A DNA stretch of 64,000 nt from Jacaranda mimosifolia (Eukaryota > Streptophyta > Magnoliopsida > Lamiales > Bignoniaceae). Position 1 is the first letter of the stretch. Each line of letters begins with the position of its first letter. The stretch spans positions 25,690,710-25,754,709 of the forward strand of contig CM032120.1 of NCBI GenBank assembly GCA_018894105.1, written 5' to 3'. The position numbers and the translations under genes were made by a program. The notes under the pieces are model-generated. The model saw only the letters and a list, made by a program, of their open reading frames with translations, was not told the origin of the DNA and made no database searches. This document shows positions 10,993-23,195 of the stretch, piece by piece.

Positions 10993-12532
10993 ATGTAGAA
11001 ACTGGAGGATTACAAGTGGTACGCAATGAAATACTATTTGTCCTATATGATTTAAATATCGACAATGAATCAAGTGGAATACATTCAATTCATAATACTG
11101 TCAAAATATATCAATTAATTTATTTTTTCTTACTTTTTTGTGTTCTAAACAAACTATATAAATTCTCTTTCCAGATGAAAACTTTGAAAAAGACAAAACT
11201 TTGCTAAAAAATGGACAAATTCCAGCGAAAAGCCGAGACGATAAGGGAAATATCTACGTAAAACCAAAGGCTAATTAAGCCGAAAGTTTTGCCGACCATG
11301 AAAATGATGGCTGCACTTTATCGGCTTGGAAAAGAAATCACCAGACACCATTCCAATTAAATGTCCAGAATTTTTATGATTTCATGTCAAGAACAAAAGG
11401 AAAGAAAAATACAAATTGATTGATTGACAGTATGTGTGCATTTTATTTTTTTAAGGCTTTCAAAATATATCAAAAATTTGGGACTATTCTTTTGGCTTTT
11501 GGGTGAATTACAGAAAATATTTTGGGTGAATGAGTTTTGGGGAAAAAAACTAGAGAATGTGCCATATGTTTATTTTTGTTTTAAGAAAATATGAAAAATG
11601 AATTGAGAATGCGTTGTTTGTTCTTTTATATTTTGAGGGAGACAAACTTTAGTGTTGATATCAAATTATTTGCTTTTTGGTTGGGTTTATAGGTTGAAAG
11701 TGATTTTTTATACATATATATATTTGTAATGATTGAAATATGGTTGTAGGGTGTTTTGTAAATGAATTGTGAGGATGCTTTGGATATTGAAATTTTATTT
11801 TTTGAAAGAATGATTGAAGAATGTGTATTCATTTTGTAATTATTTTGGGAGAATGAAATTTTTTTGGGAAAAGTCAAAAGAACAGAGCCTGGGTTTGATT
11901 TTGATTGGCAAATCTTAAATTGTTTCTACAATTTTTCATGCCATCTTGTCAAATTTTATATATAAAAATAAGGTAAACATAAAGAGGAAAATAAATAAAT
12001 AAACAACGACTTACCTTTTACAAAATCAAGCTCACGTTCTATAGTTGTACTAAGGATCGCATTTTTTTTTGTCAAATTTTTTTGATTAGTTCCACCACAA
12101 AACCTATGGTTTACGACTTATTGTTAAATCGAAGGATACACATACATTTAAAGTTCCTGTTTTTGCTTTCTAAGTATAGTTGGTATTACATTAAGAGATA
12201 TTACTGATTAGTACTAATGCGATTAAAAAGTTTATATCAAAAATATTTTTGTTTAAATTGATTTTTTTTCAAATTTGTTTTAAGTCATAAGGTAAGTGAA
12301 TTAAGCTTACAGTTACAAATTTTCTATTATAATTAATTTCGTACTTCTCATCTTAGTCAAAAATCATAAAATATTGTGTATTTAATTTCAATTGACTCAA
12401 TAACATCATTTTCACACTTGTATGAAATTAGATATTTCAATCTTAATGAATCTTAGGTAAGACTGTATATTTTTAAAAAAATACTATACATTTAGTTGAC
12501 ATCAATGTGTAATATTTTTGTACTTTAGATTC

Positions 12533-12533
12533 C

Positions 12534-12575
<42 letters not shown>
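12533..12575. repeat. AAT microsatellite
   Basis: About fourteen uninterrupted copies of a trinucleotide AAT/ATA repeat. It produces spurious poly-Asn and poly-Leu ORFs. Confidence 0.9.
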
Positions 12576-13166
12576 TAAAGGAGAAAACTATTAGAGAAAC
12601 AGGAATTGCGGCCATCAAAAAACAACATTCCTTCAAATATGAATTAGTAAATTCATGTGCATGCCATAAAGTTATAGAGATTGTACATTCGAACCAACCC
12701 CTAAAGTGAAATAAGCACAACGAAAAATTAATAAAACATATCAATCTACAAAAATGAATACTTTCTTTTTTTTTTTTTGTAATTAATCATCCACAATATC
12801 GGACAAATATATTTTTGTTTTTCATAAAAATATCAACAAATATAATCATAATGATCTTTTTATTGAATTGCTTGACCATTTGTAATAATAGCATCATTGT
12901 ATGCTTTCAAAGAATTTGAAAAAAACAAACAAACAAAATAAGAGAGAAGGAGACATTTTTTTTTTAAATTTATATGCACTTATATTAGAAATTTGAACTT
13001 TTAATCTCACACTATATATGAGATTTATGTTAGTAAATGAATAGCCATCAACTAGGAAAAAAAAAAGAGATATATTAAAGTAAATAAGTTTCCAAAAACT
13101 TTTGAAAAATCCCAAAAGAGGAAAGAAATTCATAAAATGTTTCTTTTTCCTCCGAACTCTCTGTCT

Positions 13167-13176
13167 TCTATAAACT
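13167..13176 (+). promoter_or_regulatory. possible TATA box of the trihelix gene
   Basis: The sequence tctataaact lies about 755 bp upstream of the ATG. If used, a 5'-UTR intron is likely: a donor-like gaggtaatc near 13484 and an acceptor-like gggttgcag ending near 13852 bracket a T-rich stretch. This is inference from sequence only. Confidence 0.3.
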
Positions 13177-13924
13177 TAGGTATATAAATTATATTATGAT
13201 TCTCGATTTGGCCCAACATAAGGGAAAATGAGCAAATTCTCCAATGAGCAACTGAAAAGCACCTGAATATGGGCCAGCAATTTAGGGCACATCTTGGTTG
13301 AGGATGCCCAAATACAGAAACAACCCAGTTTTCTCAGAGGATTCTCTTCTCGCTCGGAGCAGATGATGATATTTCCAAGGTAGTAGCACTTCAGCATTAT
13401 TGCATTCACTTATTAATAATCAACAAAATTCACATGCAATAGAAGGTTTACGCTGGAATGGCTCGTGGTTTTGCCTTATTTTGAGGTAATCATCTTATGG
13501 ACGAGGTCCCATTATACATATCCTGGATTCTAAGTGTCTAGGTTTCATTGTTCCTGGATTGTTGAGTCATTGCTTCTTTCTTGAAGTGGGATGAAGAAAT
13601 CTGCATGTAAGAAAAAAGGGATGCATTAAAGCTGTGAAGATTGAAATGCAATATTGTGTGCTTGCTTTTTAAGATGCTCTTGACTTAGTTTGCGATATTC
13701 CAGTGATTGCATTTGATGGGTTTATATTATTTTTGGTCATTATATTGTTTAGGACTTTACTACGTTGAAAACGATTGCTGCTTTCTTACTGTTACAATCA
13801 TAGAATAAATTGATTGTTGCTTTATATATATATATATGCTTGTGGGTTGCAGAGTTGGTTGAGTTGAAACTTTCTCTTAGAAGTTTACTTTTTTGATTGC
13901 GTATAGTTTCGTGTTTGACTAAGA

Positions 13925-15223
13925 ATGGACGGCAAGTCATTAGGGAGTAGGAGTCTGATGGGAGGAAAATCGTGTGGCTTTCTAAATTTGCAAGATTATG
14001 TGCAAGCTAAAGGCCAACAGGTGCCACAGCCATTTCAAGGTTTTATGGTTTCTTCCAATGCACAAGCTCAAGATGCCTTTTCCATCAGGTATAGAAGTGT
14101 ACAAAAGTCTGATATGCCAGCTTCATTTCTTGATTGCCATGGCAAATCTGATATGATGAAGAATTCTTGTGATGAGGACAGCTCTTACGCTGCGGCGGAG
14201 CGTGCTGATGGAAATAATGAAAGTGAGAAAGAGAAAAAGGAGTCACCTTGGCAGCGTGTGAAATGGACTGATCAAATGGTGAAGCTTTTGATAACTGCAG
14301 TTTCTTATATTGGAGAAGATGCTGGTGCAGATTGTGGCAGTGGTAGAAGAAGGATTTCACCCCTTCTGCCGAAGAAAGGTAAGTGGAAGGCTATCTCCAA
14401 GGTCATGGCCGAAAGAGGTTTCCATGTATCGCCTCAACAATGTGAGGATAAGTTCAATGATCTCAACAAAAGGTATAAGAAACTTAATGATATCCTTGGG
14501 AGAGGTACCTCCTGTGAGATAGTTGAAAATCCAGCACTTCTAGATTTAATGGATATATCAGACAAATCGAAGGAGACCGTGAGCAAGATATTGAGCTCAA
14601 AACAGTTATTTTACCAAGAAATGTGCTCGTATCACAATGGAAATCGGCTTCACATTCCTCATGATCAAGCTATTCAAAGATCACTGCACCTGGCTCTTAC
14701 AAATACTGATGACCTGGAGCTCCATGAAGCCAAGGCCTATAGATCTGAGAGCATTGATGAAGAAGAAGAAAATGATGCAAGTGATTGCCCAAATGATAAC
14801 GCTGAAAGAAAACATGCTTTGAATGAGGATCTTGGTTCAACAAAGGTGTCTGCCACGAGGAAGAAACCAGGAGAACATGAATATTTGGACTCTGATTTCA
14901 TCTTGAATTTTCAGATTGCTAAGAAAAAGTCTACTCACCATGCCCATGGGAGAATAAAGCAAGTATCTGGTGAGGGCGCCAATGGAGAGTGGCAAGGAAA
15001 CCAGTGGCTAGTGTCTCACAGTCTTCAGTTAGAGGAACAGAGATTACAAATTGAAGCTGAAATGCTGGACTTGAAGAAGCAGCGTATCAAATGGCTAAGG
15101 TTTAGTGAGCTTGAAGACAGGGACCTGGAAAAGATGAGGCTGAAAAATGACTATTTAAAGCTTGAGAATGAGCAGTTAGCATTAGAGATTAAACACCGAG
15201 AAATGGGTGGCCATGCCAACTAA
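13925..15223 (+). CDS. trihelix (GT-type) DNA-binding transcription factor
   Basis: A single open frame of 432 codons encodes a nuclear DNA-binding protein of the plant trihelix family, close in layout to the Arabidopsis At1g21200/At3g10040 type (from knowledge of the family). The trihelix domain spans about residues 107-195: SPWQRVKWTDQMVKLLITAV, then GKWKAISKVMAERGFHVSP, then QQCEDKFNDLNKRYKKLNDI; Trp109/114 and Trp154 are the core aromatic positions. A conserved block KILSSKQLFYQEMCSYHNGN follows (221-240). An acidic patch DEEEEND is at 278-284, and the C-terminus (365-427) is a Leu/Glu/Lys-rich coiled coil, probably for dimerisation. The ATG at 13925 is chosen because the frame is open with conserved-looking MDGKS start and the upstream sequence has in-frame stops. 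No intron in the CDS. The target genes are unknown. A decayed paralogue lies 2.9 kb downstream on the same strand. Confidence 0.93.
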   Translation: MDGKSLGSRSLMGGKSCGFLNLQDYVQAKGQQVPQPFQGFMVSSNAQAQDAFSIRYRSVQKSDMPASFLDCHGKSDMMKNSCDEDSSYAAAERADGNNESEKEKKESPWQRVKWTDQMVKLLITAVSYIGEDAGADCGSGRRRISPLLPKKGKWKAISKVMAERGFHVSPQQCEDKFNDLNKRYKKLNDILGRGTSCEIVENPALLDLMDISDKSKETVSKILSSKQLFYQEMCSYHNGNRLHIPHDQAIQRSLHLALTNTDDLELHEAKAYRSESIDEEEENDASDCPNDNAERKHALNEDLGSTKVSATRKKPGEHEYLDSDFILNFQIAKKKSTHHAHGRIKQVSGEGANGEWQGNQWLVSHSLQLEEQRLQIEAEMLDLKKQRIKWLRFSELEDRDLEKMRLKNDYLKLENEQLALEIKHREMGGHAN

Positions 15224-18153
15224 ATTTAGCATCAACTTGGCAGTGTCATCATTATGCATCTTGCAGTTGCATACTGCCTAACTTTGTACATTAATTGCAA
15301 AGTTTTTTACTGAGTGATGGTGCATCATCCGATTAACATCAGATTTATCAAAAAATTGGTGATATCATCTACAGTTTAGTTACTATTGAAATCTAACTGT
15401 TCCTTTGATCCCTTCTGCCCTTTTCTATTTAGAAAAAAATTAAGTTATGGTTTTATATTCCTCTAATGCAATCACATGGATGTTGGTTTACCACCTTCTA
15501 GTGGAAATCTGAAATATGTGCATGCAGTTCTTCTCTGCCTCTTTATGAGTTATTTTGTTGTAGACTTTATCAGAACAGACTGCAAAATTTTACCTTGGGA
15601 GCTATTAATAAGTGGTATTATATAGCAAATTGTTCTCTAATATTCCTCATCTATACATGTAAGCGATTATAACCTTCGCACCTAAGATACAGTTATTGCT
15701 GGAATGCGCTTGAAAAATGTTTTGCAAGTTTTGTATGCAACTGCATGTTCATTTGTGTGACACATGTAGGCCGTATTTTATTGCACTGTAGAAATTCCAA
15801 TTAAGATAATGCTCTAGCGCAAAGTGTGGAAATTAAAACCATGCTACTTTTTGGCCCATTAGATTACTTAGCGTTCAGTTTGCAATAATTACTTTAAGAT
15901 GTATCTAAGTAGATGCTTGTTTTGGCCTGTAAAGCATTACAGTTCAGCATTGATTGGTAACAATATGTCAATATCTTTGGCTATTGGCCTTCAACATTTT
16001 TCCTTGAAATATATAATGGATCTTGAGTCTTAACAAAATGATGTTGTCACTTCGTTGGATTTGTTTTAGGTACATAGAGGCCATTGATATGGTAGTTCTT
16101 TTCACATGTGAGATGGTTCGCACAGTAATGTATTTTCTCGCTGTGCAGAAAAAACAAAACATAAACTTCTTTTTAGCTTGCCTTTTGGATGAAAGTTTCT
16201 TGTTGGTGTATTTAAGTATGAATTTAGTACCTTTGTTTTTAATGGTAACTAAAATTTGTGATACTTCTCTATGGAGTTCTCTTGTAATATTTGGAAAATG
16301 AATTATTAAATTAGATTAAAGCTTATGGTCATATGTGAATAATGTCTGCCTGCCTCATTTGGTGATTTTCTTGAGATATTGAACTTTTTTTCTTTTTCCT
16401 GACAAATAATACAATTGTAACTATGTCCACAATGTCAATGATGGCTGTAATTGCTGATGCTTACTTGATGATAGATTGCAATCAAATTCAAGACATATAT
16501 CTTCTTTTGATTTTTATATACACCTTCTGTTATCCACTGCATGTACTTAGAATAAGCACAGTGTTGGAGTAAACAATTAAAAAAATAGTTTTTGGATCAA
16601 CATCTTTTCCGACATCAGAAATTTTGCTACTTTTCCACTCACAATAAAATGTATTTGACCTGGAATTTCACAGTTTGGAGGTTGCTCTGATGCATTCAAG
16701 CATGTCATGATGCATACTGCATATGCAGGCTTAGGAGAAACACATTGCCGCTTAATGGTCCCCAATTATTCATGCGAGCAATGGGTTGCTCGTTAGTGGT
16801 AATACTCTCCAACAAAGATGTAAGAAACTTTCTCCATATTATCCGGTATGAAGACTGATAAGGATACGAATAACATTTTGGAAAGTGGAAAGATTTTAAA
16901 TGAGTTGAAACTTATCCATATCCAGAGTTTTAAGTTTAGCCTAAACGCATCCACACACACTTGTTCACCCAAACTCATGTGTCCACGCATTGGAATACAT
17001 GTGCATGTATTTGTGTTAGTATATTCATAATGAGATGGAAAAGATTCTAATACTGTACAGAAAATTTCATAATATCTGTTTCCTACAAGGAATTTTGACA
17101 TGAGGTTTTTATAGAGTAGTTAGAAGTGGTGTCTCCAGTTGTGGTGACTCTTGAAGAGTAAGATTGATATTTACTGCTCAAATCTGGAAAAATTAGTTGC
17201 AAAAAGCATGTTAATTGAACTTAGATAAGATCTAGTGCTTTTAGCCAGGAAAACCTTGAGTTGATTAAGCTTGAAAAGGCCTAGTACTTTGACCCAGGCA
17301 GAAGGACAGCATAGCCTCTTTATGTTCTGAAATCTTGTTATGAACCCTCGTCATCCAAATTATTGATTTATTTCAAAAGATTACATGATGCAAATGGTCA
17401 AGGTCCAAAAAGTTATTTTAGTAATCTTCTAATAATCACCCATCTAATCTCCTTTCATTTTAGATGTGAATATCTGGATTACTGTTGTGCATCCCTGCTT
17501 CTTGTTGCTGGAAAATAATTGAGTTCCAATTGAGAAGCCAACCAACTTGAAACCAATTAGTTGCTTTGCCATTGGCCAGTTGGTAGAAGAATTTGCACTT
17601 GTTTGATAGCTATCATTCAATCTATGTGGTCCTTTTATCTATGATGATTTTAACAATGTGGTTATTGGAAGCATTTCCTCATACCGATCCATTTTCCTTG
17701 CTTCCCCATTTGAGAAAACTACATCCAATGCTTTGCCGATCAAAAGATTTGCTTTGGATTTGAAATCTGGAATTGTGGGGGAGTTATTATGCATAGTACT
17801 CCCTATTTTCATCAATTTTTGATTTGCTTTTAACAGGATCTGCATGATAAACAGTTTTCCGTGATTCCTTAGCTGCCTTCTGCATTCTATCCTTTTGCAT
17901 ATGCTTACCTGGTATACGTGCTCTATGTACGTATATCTATTAGATGATAATTGAAAGGGGTAATTCTTTTTTCCTAGATACACTTCTTAGTTTTAGTTCA
18001 TGTGATTGAAGTAGTTTGCATTCTGCTGAATCTTGTTTATTCTCCTGCTTAAAGTGAATGCATACACTTCGTTATTATATCTTTTTTTGGTGCGAGAAAA
18101 TGTGGTTATTTCTTTTATCTGTGGAATGATTTATGAGACTGAAGATTATATAA
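15224..18153. other. 3' flank of the trihelix gene, no further gene seen
   Basis: The sequence after the stop is T-rich and 3'-UTR-like for several hundred bases. No protein-like ORF or transposon end was recognised. Small ORFs (for example 16023-16301) have no domain-like pattern. Confidence 0.55.
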
Positions 18154-18870
18154 TTGAAAGGTACATTACAAGTTTTTGGTGATAAGGTGGGGTGCCAACT
18201 AACCCTTAACAACCTCACTGGTCCTTATTCATATGAAACTTTATCATTTAGACCAAAGCAAATTCCCGATGCCTTCTCTTTAGGGGTTGACAGCATACAA
18301 CAGCTTGATCCACCTGTTATGTTGCTTGACGGCAACAAGGATGAGAGCATGAAGTGTTTTGCAGGGAATAGTCATTGTCATGGTCGAGTTGGTCAAAACG
18401 GACTGGTCGAAAGTGGGATAGAGAAAATGGAATGAGTATGCACATAAGATGGACAGCTGATATGGTTAAGGTTTTGATCACTACTGTTTCTTATGCTGGG
18501 ATGGATACCTCATATGATGATCCTGAGAGTGAAAGGAGTCAGTTGCTTGCTCCAATGAAAGGTAAGTAGAGGGCTATTTCAAGCACAATGACTGAAAGAG
18601 GTTACATCGTATCATCTCAGCAATATAAGGTTAAATTCAATGATCTCAACAAAGAGTATAAGAGATTGAACGATATACTCAGAATCAGTGCTTCACGTGA
18701 TGTCATTGAGAACACTGGTGCTGATGGAATCAATGAACATTCCTGATGAAGCCAAAGAGGAGGTCAGGAAGATTTTAATCTATAAACAATTGTTTTACCA
18801 AGAAATGTGCTCATATCACAAGAGGAATAGAAAATATCTTCCTTATGATGCTTATCTTTAGAAGTCGGCT
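18154..18870 (+). pseudogene. decayed paralogue of the trihelix gene
   Basis: The stretch 18445-18870 follows the trihelix gene residue by residue: IRWTADMVKVLITTVSYAGM, then ERGYIVSSQQYK, FNDLNKEYKRLNDIL, and IYKQLFYQEMCSYHKRN. It is broken: the Trp codon of GKW has become TAG (18567-18569), frames shift near 18420 and 18715, and a TAG lies near 18860, after which homology ends. Upstream (18154-18430) a 93-codon open frame with no clear similarity may be the old N-terminus. The Cys of QQCEDKF is Tyr here. It lies in the same orientation as the intact gene, so an old tandem duplication is likely. Homology fades before the C-terminal coiled coil, so the copy is also truncated. Confidence 0.85.
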
Positions 18871-19786
18871 CGATCTGCTTTTGGAGGTAAAGCTATTTTG
18901 TTTATTTTGGTTGCACTGTCTCTTGTACTACTTAAAGCAGATGATGTTTTGTTTATTTTGGTTGCACTTTTAAATATGTCCATGCTGTGGATGTCTTTTT
19001 TTCTCTTTTGCTTTCAAGTTGTGGAATTTATTGCATTTTTTAACTTTTTAACTGGACGGATTTGGTGCTTAATAACAGATGTTTTTTCCCGGACACCTAA
19101 TGGAATATATTGTCCAAATCTGTTGTGAGCTTGCTCTAATGACATATCGTATTTTTGTTAGTTTCTTGCAGTCATTTGGTCCTGCTGGTTCATGCTTAAG
19201 ACAAGGTATCATAGTTTGATATGTTTTTCTTTCGACCTCAACTGGGATTCAACATATTCTCTGTCCTTGTCATAGAAAATATGCAGAATGAATAGACATG
19301 ATGAACAACATTCTAGTCCATGAGTATCATTTTGTAGTTGCTGTCCTGATTTAACAGTCTGATGCTGAGTGATTTTCTGTAATACTTTTGGGAGTTTCTG
19401 GCTTTCTGTAGAGTGGGAAAACTGTTGTAATTGAATTTGTTCCAGTAAATGTTGTTTTCTTGGTACTTTTCTCCTTTCTTTGGTTAAAAGTTGTGTCCAT
19501 TTTAACAAATATTAATTTTATATATTTGAAATCTATAATATATCAAAAATTGTTTATATGTACTAATTGAATATCACACAAAAAGAAAATAAAAGTTCTA
19601 ATATTTTAGTAAATAGTTATCTATAAGTAGTGTCATAATTATAAATTATGTAATTTAACAATACATGTAAAATAATTTTTTTTTTTTTTGCATAACTAAA
19701 ATTAAGTACAAGTATGATACACATAAAAAGATTATATTGCATTTTTGCTATATAATTCTTTTACTTCCCCATTTTACTCATAAGTC
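18871..19786. other. AT-rich spacer, nothing recognised
   Basis: T-rich sequence with a short direct repeat ttttgtttattttggttgcac (near 18894 and 18947). No gene, RNA or transposon end was identified. Confidence 0.5.
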
Positions 19787-19789
19787 TAT

Positions 19790-21980
19790 GGTCACGTTTG
19801 ATGTGTGCTAATAGGGCCAATCGCATGTCTGAATCTCACTTAGTAGTTGGTTTGATTTAGGATATTAATTTGTCGGGCCGGCCCGTATCTAATAGCAAGC
19901 CTGCTAGTGTGCCTAACATTATGCGCTTTTTAAATCGCAGCTGAAGGAGCGCGATTATTCATTCACACCCCACGGCTACACTTGCTGAACATATGAAATG
20001 TTTGTTGAGCCCTCCAATTGGTGAGTTTTTTGACATTTTGGCCCTTGGTTTCCTTGTCTGCGCATAACCCCAATTTCTATCTCAAATTCTCCACCCCCGC
20101 TAGTATACAAAACCCTAGTTTGGCGATCTGAAAATACATACAAGGTATTTAGTTGGGAGGGGTAAATCCAAGAAGGGCGTTCTGCATTTTGGCTGACTTG
20201 GTGATTGTAGAGTTCACAGAAATCTTTGGGTGATGAGTGTATTCGGGTGATCTCAGTTCACATCTTTGTTTATTTTGTTTGGTTATGGGTTTTAAAGTGA
20301 AGTAGTTAACGACTTCGGAACTGAGCTTTCCTTTTTTTTTTTTTTTTTTAATAGTTTGATCATTCTTATTTGATTGGAAAAGGGCTGCATCTCAACTTTC
20401 ATTTTACGAATGGCTTTTAAAGTGAAGTAGTTAACGAATTCGAAACTGGGCTTTCCTTTTTTTTTTTTTAATAGTTTGATCATTCTTATTTGATTGGAAA
20501 AGGGCAGCATCTCAACTTTCATTTTACGAATGGCTTTTAAAGTGAAGTAGTTAACGACTTCGGAACTAGGCTTTCCTCTTTTTTTTTTTAATAGTTTGAT
20601 CATTCTTATTTGATTGGAAAAGGGCAGCATCTCAACTTTCATTTTATGAATGGTTGATGAATTCATTCAATTCCCAGGTTTATCACAAATTTTCAGTTGT
20701 TGGTAGTGAAAGAAAAGATTTATCTTTTGACCGTGAATTGAAGGGAATAACATTGTCTGTTCCAATAGTGCCCAACATGTGCCTGTTCTTATCTCATTTT
20801 GAGGATTATGAAACAATTAGTACAAAATGCTGATAGTTGGTTTTTGGATATTTCCTAATGATCTACAACAACCACAATTGTTCATCTGCATGTATATGGG
20901 TTGTGCTTTCTAACCAAGTATATGGTTTTTGGTTCAATTGTGTATTTTAACTTGACGTAAAATGTCCATGAATTTTCATATCAACTTTTCCTTTTATGTT
21001 AGCCTTTGTTTTATCCTTATGAAGTGGAGGCGGTTATTTGAAGCGATTCTAGGCTATCTTACAATTGTTTCTTGATTAAAAAAGGAGGCAAAAAAAATAG
21101 GAAGAAGAAAGAATAATTCCAAGGATGCTGTATGTCGGTCATTATCATCTTGATATGCAATGTAAATCTGCCCCAAAGATTATTCATATTACGTATTTGT
21201 GAGATAAGGAAAGGGAGGTGGGATTTAGTTTTGGTTCAATTCTCTTTTAAATGGATCGTACGCTCAATTGCTATTTTTGCTCTAAGGATCAAATTTCTCT
21301 AATGACTTTGTATTGTAAAACTAATCTTAAACACGTCTCGCAATCTCATTCATTACTTAATGGTTTTAGGCTTGCCTCTTATCCCACGCTGTTGTCTCTA
21401 TATGAGTTTTCTCATTAAAATTACAATTAATATAATATTTTCACATCACTGACTATATACCAAAATATTTCTTATATTTTAATTAGAAAGAATAATAATA
21501 TAAACATAAATTAATACCTTTTCTATTTCTCAGATCAAATTTTTTTGTCACACAAGTCCCCAATGAATTGAAGTCTAGTGAAGAACAAAAAAATACTAAG
21601 GAAATAATTTTTTGATTATTCGATTTTAGTCTAAAAAAGTATTAAAAAAAATTATGCAAAAATATAATATCTAGGACACAAAGCTTGGGGTTGCCATAAG
21701 AGGTCATTCAAACTATTATATACAAACATGGAGCAATATCATGTTATGTTGAATTGGCAGCTAATGGGCGAAATCCTAATTTTGATTGCAGGATAATTTG
21801 GTCCATTATGTAATAGTGGTGGGTATCAAACATAAATGTGAGATTGTGCAACATTCATGTTGCACCTAATTTATATGTCTAATCTCTAGGATCAAACGTA
21901 ATACTACATTTTTTAATCTCCACCAATTCCACTATTAATACAATCTCTCCTACTAACAATTTTTGACATCAAACGTGGCC
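19790..21980. mobile_element. candidate DNA transposon (PIF/Harbinger-like ends) enclosing a promoter-like island
   Basis: The left end ggtcacgtttgatgt and right end acatcaaacgtggcc are imperfect inverted repeats (14 of 15 bases), flanked by TAT on both sides (19787-19789, 21981-21983). Ends of the GGCC...GTTTGATG kind with 3-bp duplications are typical of Tourist/PIF-like elements, although the usual duplication is TTA or TAA. The interior holds a GC-richer, gene-start-like stretch (19870-20160, including aaaaccctag) and a 120-bp tandem array. No transposase was found. A second pair of related motifs (tatcaaacat near 21816, atcaaacgta near 21891) suggests a nested smaller element at the right. 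The call is tentative. Confidence 0.35.
20287..20651. repeat. tandem array, three units of about 120 bp
   Basis: Units begin at about 20287, 20412 and 20532 with ggcttttaaagtgaagtag or a close variant. They differ mainly in the length of an internal poly-T run (18, 12 and 10) and a few substitutions. The Lys-rich minus-strand ORF across it is a translation of the repeat and shows no protein-like constraint. Confidence 0.88.
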
Positions 21981-21983
21981 TAT

Positions 21984-23195
21984 GAATTCATGTATTATTT
22001 TCTTTTTGTATTATTAGGACTTTTTTTTTTTCTTGTCTGATCTTAAAACAAAAAATTCATAATGTACTCTTGTATATTAAATGACAAATAATTCTCATTG
22101 TGTACTTAATTATTGCCATTTACGATCTCATCATTTAGTACATGACAATTCACAATAATACATGCATAAATTCATAATGTACTTGTGTATATTTTCCACA
22201 CTTTAAATAATAGTACTTTATGCTTCATTTTTTGAACCTTTTTGTTTTCATTTTTTATACTTCTAATATAGCATAATGATCTACTTAAAATCCATTTAAA
22301 TAGATTTTCAAAATTTAAAAATCCAATTTAACATTTGATTGATTAATGCATGTATTTTATAATAGATTTGGCAATCTCAATCCAACTTGTGGGTATCCAT
22401 CCCACCAATGAGGTGGGCAGATTTTAATATGAATTTCATGTGGGGGTAGATTCAAGTTTATGATTGCTCCGTTCTGAACACTATATAATTATGATATATA
22501 ATATATTATATATTTGTACGATTGAATTATTTTTATATTTTAATTTTTGATTAATATATTTGAATATTATTTTATTGATGTTTATATTTTAGTCTTTAAT
22601 AGATATATTTAAATATTGTCATGTTTATATTAAATTTTATGAGATTGTAGTGTGATAGTCTTAAAAAAAATGGGTAGATACTTGGCGGGATGGAGCGAGT
22701 GCGGGTTTTACATATTTAATGCGAAGCATATTAAGTTTTTCAAATCTAAAACTCATGGGATGGGTTGGGCGAATTTTAAGATATGTTTTTAAGTGCAGGA
22801 TGGGTTCAAGTTTAAGAACAACCCGTCCCAACCCGCCTCAGTACTAAACCTATCTTGTAAGGTTTGTCAAAGCAAAAATGGTCCTTATTTTCAATTTTTT
22901 AATCAAATATTTCAAACCTTAATTTTTGAATTGCCATGTTTTTTATTATTTTAATTATTTTATATTATTATATGTATTTTTTACTAAAATTCGAGATGGA
23001 AGACAACGCAACCTAAGAAATCAGAAAAACAAATTAATATAAATCCTTACATAATAATCTTTAAATATAAACAAAAAAATAATATTAGAAAAGAAAATAA
23101 CAAATAAGCAAACAATCATTAATCAACTACTGATTAGAAATAAAAGTCCCTACTACTATGAATCAGCAGCCAGAAAATAAACCATAAGCGTCCGA
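21984..23195. other. AT-rich spacer with a possible hAT-like remnant
   Basis: No gene is seen. The part 22370-22860 has scattered gtgggtatcc / gatgggttggg / caacccgtcccaacccg motifs on both sides of an AT-rich centre, similar to degenerate hAT MITEs of plants, but no clean terminal repeats or target duplication could be set. Confidence 0.4.

Larger units (their letters stand above)
10474..13140. other. AT-rich intergenic spacer without recognised genes
   Basis: No ORF here resembles a known protein. The stretch holds a degenerate four-unit array around 10600-11110 (which includes a perfect duplication), a G/T-rich strand-biased stretch at about 11460-11890, and an AAT microsatellite near 12533-12575. 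The small ORFs encoding runs of Asn or Leu are translations of that microsatellite. Confidence 0.6.

Noticed and set aside
12518..12744. poly-Asn and poly-Leu ORFs on both strands
   Set aside because: They are translations of the AAT microsatellite.
20292..20666. Lys-rich repetitive minus-strand ORF
   Set aside because: Its periodicity is that of the 120-bp DNA array and poly-T runs become poly-Lys; no gene signals.
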